NCBI GenBank assembly: GCA_017545865.1
Contig: JAFWXO010000029.1
Coordinates: forward strand, 1 to 61,321
Source: Clostridia bacterium
GTDB taxonomy: Bacteria; Bacillota; Clostridia; Christensenellales; Borkfalkiaceae
Length of the DNA: 61,321 bases
Direction of reading: 5' to 3'
Of this stretch, positions 16,732 to 25,557 are shown one piece after another. The notes below the pieces were generated by a model that worked only from the letters and a program-made list of their open reading frames with translations, made no database searches and was not told the origin of the DNA. The position numbers and the translations under genes were made by a program. Position 1 is the first letter of the stretch; each line of letters starts with the position of its first letter.

Positions 16732-17253
16732 TTAAACGCCACCAAAAGCGGTTGCAACCCCGTTTATTATATCGCATGCAAGTTTTTCAACGAGCCACAT
16801 TCTAACGCATTGAAGGGCGTTTTTATCGTTTATATTATTTGAAACGATTCCTATTATTGAAACGTCGCCAACGAGCGGTAAGTTTTTGTTAACGCCAAGC
16901 CCCGGTTTTATGCCCTGATCGTAAATTTTAACTTGCCCAACGTCTTCCTTGTTTCCAACGGCAGCGTCGATAACGATAATTTTAGATAGCGGGTGCAACG
17001 TTTTTATCGTTTGAGAGATAATCGGTATCTCCTTTGCGGTTATCGGGCTATCAAGCGTTCCGTAAACGAAAGCTTTTCCGTCAAGTAGTTTTATAAGTTT
17101 TGTTCCAACGTAAGGCCCTAAACTATCACCAACAACCAAATCTGAGCCAATGCAAACGATAATGGGAATTTTTGAGTTATAGTTTTGCCGTAAACATTTT
17201 GATATTTCAAAGGAGTTATTTCTTTCTAATGAATTAAAAACGAATTTTATCAT
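16732..17253 (-). CDS. yyaC: Spore protease YyaC-like protein
   Basis: A 173-residue protein with the family motif CIGSDLVVGDSLGPYVGTKL near residues 33-52, an ATP-independent fold related to the GPR/HybD peptidases. YGTLDSPITAKEI and IDAAVGN are further conserved segments. YyaC homologs occur in endospore formers near the origin, as here. I use the ATG that follows TTTGGAAAT; the longer upstream frame is low-complexity and unlikely to be translated. It suggests a sporulating ancestor or host. Confidence 0.85.
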   Translation of the reverse strand: MIKFVFNSLERNNSFEISKCLRQNYNSKIPIIVCIGSDLVVGDSLGPYVGTKLIKLLDGKAFVYGTLDSPITAKEIPIISQTIKTLHPLSKIIVIDAAVGNKEDVGQVKIYDQGIKPGLGVNKNLPLVGDVSIIGIVSNNINDKNALQCVRMWLVEKLACDIINGVATAFGGV

Positions 17254-17326
17254 AGTGTAATTATTTCCAAAAAAGTTAATATTTATAAATAGATTGAAAA
17301 TAAACGCTATAAAATTCAAGTCAATA

Positions 17327-17355
17327 TTGACACTTTTTATTTTTAGTGATAAAAT
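17327..17355 (+). promoter_or_regulatory. Promoter of cvpA
   Basis: TTGACA, 17 nt, TAAAAT, located 33 nt before the ATG of the CvpA gene. Confidence 0.8.
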
Positions 17356-17387
17356 ATTTATACAATCAAACTTAATAGGAGAAAACA

Positions 17388-18116
17388 ATGTTTAACTTAC
17401 TTGCAATCTCGCCTGTAGTTGCTCTCGGTGGTTTAAACGTTGCCTTAATCGACCTTATCTTCTTCGGTTTAATGTTAATTGCCATTATAATCGGTATTGC
17501 AAAGGGTTTTTTGAGGCAAATTTTATCCATCTTAGGCATTATAGCGGCGATTGTTCTCTCCGTTATCCTTTGCAAGCACTTAGCAGGGCTTATTGAAAAC
17601 AAAATCCCGTCAATCACCAACGGTGTTTCCGGTATGGTTGAAAAAATCTTCGGCTTAAGTGGCGTTGCAACTAGCGGAACTAAAGAACAAATCATAGAAA
17701 CTCTTCAAACAACAAAAATCCCGTCTTTCCTTCACTCAATCGTAGCAAATTCTATTATTGAATCGGCAGGCGAACTCGGGCTTACGTCAGTTTTAACCAG
17801 ATGGGCGCTCGTAGCGATAAGTTTCGTAGTAATATTCATACTTTCACTTATTCTATTTGCCATCGTTAAAAAACTTTTCAAAGCATTAACCAGAATAAAA
17901 GCGGTTGGTTTTGTTGATAGAATACTCGGCGCGCTCTTTATGGCGCTTAAGTTTATGGTATTAGCGCTAGTTTTAGTAACCGTACTTTCTGTGTTTATCG
18001 ACATGAACTCCCTTTTATCCCCCGTTTTAGAAAGCGGAAAACCTGTAAAATCAGTGTTTAACTCGCTAATGACCGCAATTATGGACGCTCCGTTTATCCA
18101 AAAACTTTTAATTTAA
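17388..18116 (+). CDS. CvpA-family membrane protein
   Basis: A 242-residue protein with four predicted membrane spans: about 10-45, 50-65, 125-160 and 185-205. The segment ALIDLIFFGLMLIAIIIGIAKGFLRQ is the CvpA signature. CvpA proteins are linked to colicin V production or envelope stress in enterobacteria; their role in Firmicutes is unclear. It has its own promoter, an AGGAG site and a terminator, so it is monocistronic. Confidence 0.85.
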   Translation: MFNLLAISPVVALGGLNVALIDLIFFGLMLIAIIIGIAKGFLRQILSILGIIAAIVLSVILCKHLAGLIENKIPSITNGVSGMVEKIFGLSGVATSGTKEQIIETLQTTKIPSFLHSIVANSIIESAGELGLTSVLTRWALVAISFVVIFILSLILFAIVKKLFKALTRIKAVGFVDRILGALFMALKFMVLALVLVTVLSVFIDMNSLLSPVLESGKPVKSVFNSLMTAIMDAPFIQKLLI

Positions 18117-18121
18117 TATTT

Positions 18122-18155
18122 TAAAACCCGTTGTAATAGCAACGGGTTTTCTTTT
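18122..18155 (+). terminator. Terminator after cvpA
   Basis: AAAACCCGTTG and CAACGGGTTTT arms with a small loop, followed by CTTTT. Confidence 0.88.
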
Positions 18156-18353
18156 GCGTTTAATAACGCATATTAACGAGAAAAAGGATAAAAACACCAT
18201 ATATTGTGGTTTATTAAGGCTAAAACACAAGTATTTTAAAAGCGCGAGAATTAAAATTTAGCGTTAAACCTTAAAAAATAAAGCGCAAATCGTAAAAGTT
18301 CACATAAAAAACCTTAAAAACGGTGGTGCAACAACCATATTTAGCGTACAAAA

Positions 18354-18369
18354 TGTTTCACGTGAAACA
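18354..18369. promoter_or_regulatory. parS: parS centromere site 1
   Basis: TGTTTCACGTGAAACA, a perfect copy of the canonical ParB-binding palindrome, extended by one matching base pair each side. It lies about 3.7 kb upstream of parB. Confidence 0.97.
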
Positions 18370-18500
18370 TTGATTTTTAACCAAAAATTTTTACAGTGGA
18401 CTAAGAGAAAAAATAAGAAAATATCAAAATTTTAAAAATCTCAAAATGTGCGATAAAATCGTTGATTTTGGGTTTTTTATTGCTTAAAAACACCGCAAAA

Positions 18501-18516
18501 AGTTTCACATGAAACA
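18501..18516. promoter_or_regulatory. parS: parS centromere site 2
   Basis: AGTTTCACATGAAACA matches the canonical 16-mer except for positions 1 and 9. The centre is changed from CG to CA, so affinity may be lower than at site 1. Confidence 0.85.
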
Positions 18517-18560
18517 ATTTTTTTAAAGATATAATAGTGTTTAAATTTTTTTTGTTTATT

Positions 18561-18590
18561 ATTGTGCTAAATTGTGCCGTTTTGTGCCTA
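18561..18590 (+). repeat. Three 10-bp tandem repeats (TTGTGC core)
   Basis: ATTGTGCTAA, ATTGTGCCGT and TTTGTGCCTA follow one another without gaps. The 10-bp period puts the TTGTGC words on the same face of the helix, as for operators or iterons. The binding protein is unknown. Confidence 0.6.
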
Positions 18591-19040
18591 ACATCCTTTC
18601 TAAGTCACGCTATTTTTAAACTGCATGGCTCTACTCGGGCTTGTTTAGCGTGTGGTTGTGTTTTCTGGCGTTTCATAGCGGTATCTATGCGTTGTGTTCT
18701 TGCGTGGCGATAAGAGTGTTTAATTTTGCTTGGCGATTCAGCGGCAAACGTTTTTTAGAATAAACGCCTTTCGATATCGCTTTGTTTTCGTTTGGTGATA
18801 GGTTTGGTTTTAAAATGCAATTTTTTGCGATTGTGATTTAAGGCGTTTCCATATCGTTAGGTTGCGTTTTAGTTTTTGCTTGTTTTCTTTCGTTTTAACT
18901 TAATTTAGTTTAATTGTTCTTTTTCTCTTTGCGGGCTTTTATTAAATTTGACGTGAAAATGAAAATCTTTTACGCAACGGTAGAACTTACCATTTTGTTT
19001 TTCTGATGCTAAACTTTTGTGAAAAATTTTTTTAAAACCC

Positions 19041-19069
19041 TTGCTTTTTGGCGCTAAATATTATATAAT
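19041..19069 (+). promoter_or_regulatory. Putative ftsH promoter
   Basis: TTGCTT, 17 nt, TATAAT. It leaves a 5' leader of about 175 nt before ftsH. A second TATAAT at 19223-19228 lacks a good -35. Confidence 0.55.
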
Positions 19070-19249
19070 GCGCTTATAAGATTTTAAAATTATTTTAATG
19101 ATTTTTTAATAATTATTTATATATTCTTTGTGAATTATACATAATATTTGAGTGAAACCGTTGTTTTTTCGGTTTTGATGTGTTAAAATAGGCATTACCT
19201 ACTGAACTTTGTTCGGATACACTATAATTTATGCTTACAAGGAGTTTTA

Positions 19250-21283
19250 ATGAAGAAAAAAGGTTTTAAATGGTGGATAATAATTGCGCTAGTTGCAATT
19301 GTTGGCGCGATTGTTGTTTTCCGCGTGATTGACAGGATTACGGTTAAAGACGTAACTACTTCAGAATTTTTAAATTACGCTTGCATTAAAGTTGACGGCG
19401 CGGGTGACGTTGTTTACGATCCAACCTTAGCAGGTGATGACGAAGCGATTAAAATGGTTGTGGTTGACGATTATAATTTGACTGGTTATATTTACGCTAA
19501 CGGCAAGTTCGTTGAAAGATACACCACGAGTTACGGTCGTGGTTCGGAAAGCGAATTGTTTGGCGATAGGGTTTTGGATATTTTATCTGCAAACGGCGTT
19601 AAAATTGATTACACCGATCCCAACGCAGGCTCGTTCTGGTCTTCACTTATAATGCCGGCTATAATCGTTATTGCGGGCATTATCTTGATAACGGTAATGA
19701 GCCGTCAAGTAAACGGATCGAACAAATCTGCGCTTGATTTTGGCAAGACTAAAGCAAGGGTTAGCCAAAACTTAAAAGTTAGGTTTACCGACGTTGCCGG
19801 CGCTGAAGAAGAAAAGCAAGAACTTCAAGAAATCGTTGATTTCTTGAAAAACCCCAAAAAGTTTAGCGATCTTGGCGCAAGAATACCCAAAGGCGTGTTG
19901 CTCGTTGGCCCTCCGGGAACGGGTAAAACGTTATTTGCAAAAGCGGTTGCGGGCGAAGCGAACGTACCGTTCTTCTCAATTTCGGGTTCGGACTTTGTGG
20001 AAATGTTCGTTGGCGTTGGCGCATCGAGAGTTAGAGATTTATTCGCAACGGCAAAAAAGAGTATGCCTTGTATCGTGTTTATTGACGAAATTGACGCGGT
20101 AGGTCGTCACCGTGGCGCAGGCCTTGGCGGTGGTAACGACGAAAGAGAGCAAACCTTAAACCAACTCTTAGTTCAAATGGACGGGTTTGACGCTAACGAA
20201 GGCATTATCATCATGGCTGCAACCAACCGCGCCGATATTTTAGACCCCGCGCTTTTAAGACCTGGTAGATTTGACCGCCAAATTTACGTTAACGTGCCAG
20301 ACGTTCGCGGTCGTGAAGCAATATTAAAAGTTCACGCAAGAAACAAACCGCTCGCTCCCGACGTTAACTTTAAAGTGGTTGCGAGAATAACCGCAGGTTT
20401 CTCGGGCGCAGACCTTGCTAACCTTTTAAACGAAGCGGCTATCCTTGCTGCAAGAGCGGATAGAAAGTTCATTACTAATATCGACCTTTACGAAGCGATT
20501 AACAAAGTGGTTATCGGTCCGCAAAAAAAGAGCAGGGTTGTCACGGAATCGGATAAACGTATCACCGCTTATCATGAAGCGGGCCACGCAATTTTGGCGA
20601 GATTACTCCCCGGTTGCGACCCCGTTCAAGAAGTTTCAATTATCCCTCGTGGTATGGCGGCAGGCTACACCATGACAAGACCTGACGACGATAGCAACCA
20701 TATCGAAAAGAGCAAACTTTTAGACGATATCGTTATGACGCTTGGCGGTAGGGTTGCCGAAGAAATCATTATTAAAGATATTTCCGCAGGCGCGTCAAAC
20801 GATATAAGCGTGATAACTCAAAGGGCAAGAAAGATGGTTACCGAGTGGGGTATGTCCGATAGAATAGGGCCTGTAAACTACGGTAACGGCGATCAAATCT
20901 TTATCGGCAAAGATATGCAAACGAGAGCAGTTTATTCTGAAGAACTTGCAAAGATTATCGATGAAGAAGTTGAAAAGATTATCAAAACCGCTCACGAAAA
21001 GGCAACCAAGCTTTTAAAGGAAAACAAATCTAAACTTGATAATATGGCAAGGCTTTTAATTGAAAGAGAAACCATTTATCAAGAAGAAGTTGATATGATT
21101 ATGGACGGAAAGACCGCTCTTGAAATTATGGAAGTAATGGCTGGGCGCGACGGGCTTGACAAGGAAAACCCGTTCAGAAAAGTTGATTCCGTTTTAGCAT
21201 CTGAAATAAAGCAAGCGGAACAAAAGGTTGAACAAACCGAAGAAAAGTCAGAAGAAACGAAAGAAGAACCCAAAAACGAATAA
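19250..21283 (+). CDS. ftsH: ATP-dependent zinc metalloprotease FtsH
   Basis: A 677-residue membrane-anchored AAA+ protease that degrades damaged membrane proteins and short-lived regulators. Two N-terminal spans (about 7-27 and 128-150) flank an extracellular domain. The AAA module has Walker A GPPGTGKT and Walker [10 protein letters not shown], and the SRH arginines are in RPGRFDRQI. The zinc site HEAGH is near residue 442. The C-terminal tail is Glu/Lys rich. An AAGGAG site sits before the ATG. parA follows after 14 nt. Confidence 0.97.
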   Translation: MKKKGFKWWIIIALVAIVGAIVVFRVIDRITVKDVTTSEFLNYACIKVDGAGDVVYDPTLAGDDEAIKMVVVDDYNLTGYIYANGKFVERYTTSYGRGSESELFGDRVLDILSANGVKIDYTDPNAGSFWSSLIMPAIIVIAGIILITVMSRQVNGSNKSALDFGKTKARVSQNLKVRFTDVAGAEEEKQELQEIVDFLKNPKKFSDLGARIPKGVLLVGPPGTGKTLFAKAVAGEANVPFFSISGSDFVEMFVGVGASRVRDLFATAKKSMPCIVFIDEIDAVGRHRGAGLGGGNDEREQTLNQLLVQMDGFDANEGIIIMAATNRADILDPALLRPGRFDRQIYVNVPDVRGREAILKVHARNKPLAPDVNFKVVARITAGFSGADLANLLNEAAILAARADRKFITNIDLYEAINKVVIGPQKKSRVVTESDKRITAYHEAGHAILARLLPGCDPVQEVSIIPRGMAAGYTMTRPDDDSNHIEKSKLLDDIVMTLGGRVAEEIIIKDISAGASNDISVITQRARKMVTEWGMSDRIGPVNYGNGDQIFIGKDMQTRAVYSEELAKIIDEEVEKIIKTAHEKATKLLKENKSKLDNMARLLIERETIYQEEVDMIMDGKTALEIMEVMAGRDGLDKENPFRKVDSVLASEIKQAEQKVEQTEEKSEETKEEPKNE

Positions 21284-21297
21284 AAGGTGAGTAATTT

Positions 21298-22095
21298 ATG
21301 GGCAAAATAATATCTTTTTCCAACCAAAAAGGCGGTGTTGGCAAGACGACCACTTGCGTTAACCTTGCATCGTGCCTTGCAAAATACGGCAAAAAAGTTT
21401 TGATTATCGATATGGACCCGCAAGGCAACGCCACCACGGGCTTAGGCTTTAACAAAAGCGCAATCAAAAACTCGGTGTATAACGTTTTAATCGACGATAA
21501 AAGCGTTAAAGACGTTATCGTTCCAACTAAGATAGACGGGCTTGATATTCTCCCCGCGGGCATTGACTTGGCGGGCGCGGAAGTTGAACTCGTATACGTG
21601 AAAAACCGTGAAAAACGCCTTCAAGAAGAACTCAAAAAGATAGAAAAGTATTACGATTATATCGCGATTGACTGTCCGCCGTCGCTTGGGCTTTTGACGA
21701 TAAACGCGCTAACGGCGTCGGATAGCATTATTATTCCTATCCAGTGCGAATATTTTGCCTTAGAAGGTTTATCGCAACTTATGAACACCATAAAACTCGT
21801 TAAAAAGCACCTTAACAAAAAATTAGAGATTGAAGGCGTTTCGCTCACTATGTACGACGGGCGCGCCATCGTTTCCCGCCAAATCGCCGAAGAGATAAGA
21901 AAGTTCTTTGATAAAAAGGTGTTTAGAACGGTTGTTCCAAGAAACATTAGAGTATCGGAAGCGCCAAGCCACGGCGTTCCCGTAATGCTTCACGACCCTA
22001 AGTGCTCGGGCGCAAGGGCGTACGATGAACTCACAAAAGAGTTTTTACAAAACGAAGAAAAGGCTAAAGGAGAAAATGCAAATGAGCAACAATAA
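21298..22095 (+). CDS. parA: Chromosome partitioning ATPase ParA (Soj)
   Basis: A 265-residue deviant Walker A ATPase with KGGVGKTT at about residues 11-18. IDMDPQGNATTGLG and YIDCPPSLG-type (IAIDCPPSLGLL) Walker motifs are also present. It forms DNA-bound dimers and with ParB segregates origins. It lacks the N-terminal DNA-binding extension of plasmid type Ia ParA proteins. The parB start lies inside its last codons. Confidence 0.95.
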   Translation: MGKIISFSNQKGGVGKTTTCVNLASCLAKYGKKVLIIDMDPQGNATTGLGFNKSAIKNSVYNVLIDDKSVKDVIVPTKIDGLDILPAGIDLAGAEVELVYVKNREKRLQEELKKIEKYYDYIAIDCPPSLGLLTINALTASDSIIIPIQCEYFALEGLSQLMNTIKLVKKHLNKKLEIEGVSLTMYDGRAIVSRQIAEEIRKFFDKKVFRTVVPRNIRVSEAPSHGVPVMLHDPKCSGARAYDELTKEFLQNEEKAKGENANEQQ

Positions 22096-23002
22096 GGGTT
22101 TAGGAAAGGGTTTATCCGCTCTTTTTAGTTCAACTGAAGAAGATTACAAAAAGACCTTCGGCGTGACCGAAGAAGATATAAAAACGGGTGTTTTAGAAAT
22201 CAAACTTTCAGATATTTATCCAAACCCCTCTCAACCGAGAAAGATTTTCGATCCCAAGGCGCTTGATGAACTTGCATCGTCAATTAAAGTTAACGGCGTT
22301 ATTATGCCTATCGTTTTGAACGAAGACGGTAACGGCAAGTATATGATCATCGCGGGCGAAAGGCGTTACCGCGCGTCAAAAATTGCCGGCAAAGATAGTA
22401 TTCCCGCAATTATTAAAAATTACGACGAGCGAAAGATAAAAGAAATTTCTCTTATCGAAAACTTGCAAAGAGAAGACCTTAACCCCATAGAGTCGGCAAC
22501 GGCTATGAAACAACTTATGGACGATTACGGTTTAACTCAAGAAGAACTTAGCGAAAGAATCGGCAAGAGCCGTTCGGCAATCGCTAACACTTTAAGGCTT
22601 TTGAGTTTGGACGGACAAGTTATCAAAATGGTTTCCGATGGAAAACTCTCTCAAGGCCACGCGAGAGCGCTCGTAACGCTCCCTATCGACGCGCAAATTA
22701 AAATTGCCAAAAAATGCGTTGACGACGGTATGTCCGTTCGCGATATCGAAAGGGAAGTTAAAGATTATTTCAATCCCCCCGAAGAAAAGAAAAGACTTAG
22801 AGAAATTAAGAGAAAGCAAGACCAAAGCGCCGAACTTAAAGATTTAATTTCTCGTATGCAACAAGTTCTCGGCACGAAAATTCAAGCAATCGGCAACGAC
22901 AAAAAGGGTAGAATTTATATCGATTACTACACCACTGACGACCTTGATAGAATTTGCGACATCATAGAATTTTTGGAGAAAAATCAATCAAAAATTCGTT
23001 GA
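22082..23002 (+). CDS. parB: ParB/Spo0J partition protein
   Basis: A 306-residue CTP-dependent DNA clamp that loads at parS. The N-terminal NKGLGKGLSALFS is the ParA-interacting tail. The CTP-binding motifs are present (GERRYRAS near residue 97, ENLQREDLNPIE near 130), and the HTH covers LTQEELSERIGKSRSAIANTLRLL. The start is set by AAGGAG 9 nt before this ATG; another ATG 6 nt upstream is in frame. The last 13 codons are repeated, diverged but in frame, 60 nt downstream after the stop (see findings). Confidence 0.94.
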   Translation: MSNNKGLGKGLSALFSSTEEDYKKTFGVTEEDIKTGVLEIKLSDIYPNPSQPRKIFDPKALDELASSIKVNGVIMPIVLNEDGNGKYMIIAGERRYRASKIAGKDSIPAIIKNYDERKIKEISLIENLQREDLNPIESATAMKQLMDDYGLTQEELSERIGKSRSAIANTLRLLSLDGQVIKMVSDGKLSQGHARALVTLPIDAQIKIAKKCVDDGMSVRDIEREVKDYFNPPEEKKRLREIKRKQDQSAELKDLISRMQQVLGTKIQAIGNDKKGRIYIDYYTTDDLDRICDIIEFLEKNQSKIR

Positions 23003-23020
23003 TGCTTTGCAAAGCAAAAT

Positions 23021-23060
23021 ATCATTGAATACTTAGAAAAAAATCAGTCGAAAATTAGAT
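23021..23060 (+). repeat. Duplicated parB 3' end
   Basis: Translates to IIEYLEKNQSKIR followed by TAA, almost the same as the IIEFLEKNQSKIR tail of parB, with an offset of exactly 60 nt. Between the copies lies the palindrome TGCTTTGCAAAGCA. It is untranslated unless the TGA is read through. Confidence 0.8.
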
Positions 23061-23061
23061 A

Positions 23062-23088
23062 AAAAAAAGGAAGCGTCGCTTCCTTTTT
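23062..23088 (+). terminator. Terminator after parB
   Basis: AAGGAAGC and GCTTCCTT arms with a GTC loop, flanked by A and T runs. Confidence 0.88.
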
Positions 23089-23095
23089 AACTGCT

Positions 23096-24487
23096 ATGTT
23101 AAAGTTTACTAAATTTGAAGAAAAACATTTAAGGAAAATACAATCTTACACGAAAAATAGCCCGTATAACGTATGCGATTTATCCGCAGGCGTTCTCTAT
23201 ATGTGGAACGACGTTTACAATCTTTCTTTTTCTGAGTTTGACGAAACGCTCATTTTAAAATGCCATTTCAAAAACAAGATAACGGCGTTCTTTTTGCCGA
23301 TAGGTAAAAATTTTGAAGGGGCGATTAAAGAGATTGAAAGATACGCCGTTGAAAATTCTATCCCCCTAAAATTTATGTGCGTTGAAGAAGACTTTTTGCC
23401 GTTTTTTAACAACCGTTACGGCGAAAATTTGACGGCGGAATACGATAGAGATTTCAGCGATTACCTATACGACTATGAAAAACTGCTAACTTTAGTTGGT
23501 AAAAAGTTTAGCGGACAAAGAAACCATATTAACGCTTTCAACAAAACTTATCCTAACGCCAAGTTTAAAAAACTTACTAAAAAAGATCTTCCAAAAGTCA
23601 AAGAGTTTTTAAAGGAATATAAAAAGGAACACACGGGCGGTGGTAGAATTGAAAGAAACGAGTTTTTAAACACTTTAAAACTCGTTGACAATTTGCGCTT
23701 AGCAAACTACGAAGGCGGTTATATGCAAGTTGACGGCAAAATGGTATCCTTTTCAATCGGCGAATACGCGGGAAACTCGCTTATTATCCATATTGAAAAG
23801 GCTCTCAAAAACTACCGTGGCGTTTATCCAACCACCTTTAATAGCTTTTTAAAACTTTGCAAAAAAGACGGTATAACTAAGATAAACCGCGAAGACGATT
23901 CGGGCGATTTAGGGCTTAGAACTTCAAAAACGCAGTATCAACCGGAAAGGCTCGTTCACAAATATTTTATAGAGATAAAAAAACCTATGAAAATTAAAAC
24001 CCCGCCTAAAATAGTGGGCAATAGGGTGGTTTTATCAAAAATAACGGAAGAAGATAAAGATTTTTATTTTAAACTTTACACGGCAAAATCGCTTAACAAA
24101 TACTGGGGATACGATTATAATAAAGATATTGAAACCCCAACGCCCAACGCCTTTTACGAAATGCAAAAGCGTGATTTTAAAAACAAGGACAACCTTTGCT
24201 TGATTATCCGCGATAAAAAAACGGGTTTACCGCTCGGCGAAGGCGTGCTCCATAATTTTACCTATGACGGCAAGGTTGAAATAGGCGTTAGGCTTATTAG
24301 AAAATATCACGGCTTAGGCTTCGCGACCGAGAGCGTTAAACTGCTTATCGACTACGCGAAAACAGAGCTTAACTTAAACCCCGTTTCAAAGTGTTATATA
24401 AAGAACGAAAAGTCTTTTAAAATGCTTACTCGCGCAGGGTTTAAAGAAGAAAAAAGAGATAAAAAATTTATATATTTTAATATTTAA
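23096..24487 (+). CDS. DUF2156 (PG lysyltransferase-like) / GNAT acetyltransferase fusion
   Basis: A 463-residue two-domain protein. Residues 1-295 match the DUF2156 fold (double GNAT-like, related to phosphatidylglycerol lysyltransferase catalytic domains), with IHIEKALKNYRGVYPTTFNS and REDDSGDLGLRTSK as hallmarks. Residues 305-463 form a RimJ/RimL-type GNAT domain (GIGVRLIRKYHGLGFATES). The acceptor is unknown; aminoacyl or acetyl transfer to a small molecule, lipid or peptide is possible. The ATG follows the parB terminator with no ribosome site, so the start is less certain. Confidence 0.82.
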   Translation: MLKFTKFEEKHLRKIQSYTKNSPYNVCDLSAGVLYMWNDVYNLSFSEFDETLILKCHFKNKITAFFLPIGKNFEGAIKEIERYAVENSIPLKFMCVEEDFLPFFNNRYGENLTAEYDRDFSDYLYDYEKLLTLVGKKFSGQRNHINAFNKTYPNAKFKKLTKKDLPKVKEFLKEYKKEHTGGGRIERNEFLNTLKLVDNLRLANYEGGYMQVDGKMVSFSIGEYAGNSLIIHIEKALKNYRGVYPTTFNSFLKLCKKDGITKINREDDSGDLGLRTSKTQYQPERLVHKYFIEIKKPMKIKTPPKIVGNRVVLSKITEEDKDFYFKLYTAKSLNKYWGYDYNKDIETPTPNAFYEMQKRDFKNKDNLCLIIRDKKTGLPLGEGVLHNFTYDGKVEIGVRLIRKYHGLGFATESVKLLIDYAKTELNLNPVSKCYIKNEKSFKMLTRAGFKEEKRDKKFIYFNI

Positions 24488-24502
24488 AGGAAATTTAATA
24501 TC

Positions 24503-24994
24503 ATGCTAAAAGACACTTTTAATGCAAAGGCATTAACCCGCGCTGGAATAATCGGCGCGGTGTACGTCGTTTTAACCATGGCGCTTTTCCCGTTATCTTT
24601 CGGGGCGGTGCAGGTTAGAATTTCCGAAGGGCTTACCCTTCTTCCGCTTATCTTTCCAGAAAGCGTGTTGGGGCTCACCGTCGGATGTTTAATATCTAAC
24701 TTGTTTGGAAACGGCGTTATTGACGTAGTATTTGGAACACTTGCAACGTTTATTTCGGCAATTCTAACAAGGCTCGTTGCAAAAAACATCAAGAAAGATT
24801 TCTTGAAGATTTTGGTGGGAGGAATTTTCCCAGTCGTTATCAACGCGGTGGTAATTCCCTTTACTTTTTTGGCAATAACCGAGAGTTTTTCGGTATATCT
24901 TATATCCGCAGTTCAAATCTTTATAGGGCAAGCGCTCGCCGTGTACCTTTTCGGCGCGCCGATGTTTTACGTAATAAAAAAAGGTAGCAAATAA
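24503..24994 (+). CDS. queT: QueT-family queuosine precursor transporter
   Basis: A 163-residue integral membrane protein with about five spans. GAVQVRISEGLTLLPLIFPES and CLISNLFGNGVIDVVFGTLAT are the QueT signature. It is the substrate-binding component for a queuosine precursor and would need the shared ECF energising module encoded elsewhere. It follows the DUF2156-GNAT gene by 15 nt. No preQ1 riboswitch is visible upstream. Confidence 0.88.
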   Translation: MLKDTFNAKALTRAGIIGAVYVVLTMALFPLSFGAVQVRISEGLTLLPLIFPESVLGLTVGCLISNLFGNGVIDVVFGTLATFISAILTRLVAKNIKKDFLKILVGGIFPVVINAVVIPFTFLAITESFSVYLISAVQIFIGQALAVYLFGAPMFYVIKKGSK

Positions 24995-25013
24995 CGCTAC
25001 CTTAATTTATTTT
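24981..25013. terminator. Terminator between queT and DUF378 gene
   Basis: GGTAGC and GCTACC arms overlap the queT stop, with A7 on the left and T-rich sequence on the right. It could serve both convergent genes. Confidence 0.7.
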
Positions 25014-25215
25014 AAACTCTTTTAAACGGTTTGTACATAAGGGTGAAAAAGAGCACCCAAAGCCCCGCCAAGCCAACAAGCGAATAGATAATTCTCGGAA
25101 TTATACCCGCGCCAAGTAAAAAGGCAACGGGATTAAAGCCGAAAAGACCAACGCTTAGCCAAACGATTGCGCCAACGATTACCAGAATAAAAGCAATAAT
25201 ACTTGTAATCTTCAT
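25012..25215 (-). CDS. DUF378 small membrane protein
   Basis: 67 residues with two hydrophobic spans (about 5-25 and 38-58) separated by VGLFGFNPVAFLLGAG, which is the DUF378 signature. Function is unknown. GGGGG lies before the ATG as ribosome site. Confidence 0.85.
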   Translation of the reverse strand: MKITSIIAFILVIVGAIVWLSVGLFGFNPVAFLLGAGIIPRIIYSLVGLAGLWVLFFTLMYKPFKRV

Positions 25216-25256
25216 AAATACCCCCTTTACTTTAATTATGGGTGTATTTAAAATTT

Positions 25257-25517
25257 TTATACGTCAATATTTTCAAGCAAGAAAACGTCGAAAGAAACGC
25301 TATCGATAAAATCATCGGGCTTGAATTTAACGAAGTTGAACTGGTTATAACTATCGCTATGGTATTTGATAATTATCGGCGTTGCAATATCTAAACGTCG
25401 GCAAATCTCGCTAACGTGGAAGTAAAATTCGCTCGGATCATATTCCGCAACGTTTTTGTAAGTTAAACTTTTAATCGTTTTATGATTCTTGATAAGTTTT
25501 GCTGAAATTTGTACCAT
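25257..25517 (-). CDS. Conserved-looking 86-residue hypothetical protein
   Basis: I do not recognise the family. It is a small mixed alpha/beta protein, MVQISAKLIKNHKTIKS at the start and a Phe/Asp-rich C-terminus, without membrane spans or metal motifs. Coding support comes from a clean promoter, an ATG 6 nt after TATAAT (predicted leaderless) and a codon pattern like its neighbours. It is divergent from rex, with overlapping promoter regions. Confidence 0.65.
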   Translation of the reverse strand: MVQISAKLIKNHKTIKSLTYKNVAEYDPSEFYFHVSEICRRLDIATPIIIKYHSDSYNQFNFVKFKPDDFIDSVSFDVFLLENIDV

Positions 25518-25523
25518 ACGGCT

Positions 25524-25529
25524 ATTATA
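25524..25529 (-). promoter_or_regulatory. -10 of a predicted leaderless gene, overlapping rex promoter
   Basis: TGT-extended TATAAT on minus, then AGCCGT and ATG. On the plus strand the same DNA reads TATTAT with TTGCTG 18 nt upstream, a possible rex promoter. Confidence 0.6.
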
Positions 25530-25557
25530 ACACAAACTTTAAAAAAAGGAAACGAAA

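Larger units (their letters stand above)
18156..19063. other. Large non-coding region carrying parS
   Basis: About 0.9 kb without a credible gene on either strand. It holds two parS sites, a 3 x 10-bp phased repeat (18561-18590), a TATAAT at 18530-18535 and, from about 18540 to 18900, a markedly G+T-rich plus strand with recurring GGCG and TTGTG words. I found no match to RNase P RNA, tmRNA, SRP RNA or 6S RNA by eye. It may be a centromere-like region, an unrecognised RNA or a decayed locus. Confidence 0.6.

Noticed and set aside
18540-18900. RNase P RNA, tmRNA, 6S or SRP RNA in the parS gap
   Set aside because: None of the conserved sequence blocks of these RNAs could be found on either strand.
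23000-23060. TGA in parB read as tryptophan (alternative genetic code)
   Set aside because: Many genes here end in TGA (SDR, jag, fumC) and read-through would fuse them wrongly; the standard code fits everywhere.
24488-24502. PreQ1 riboswitch before queT
   Set aside because: Only 15 nt separate queT from the preceding gene, too short for an aptamer, and no preQ1 motif is visible.
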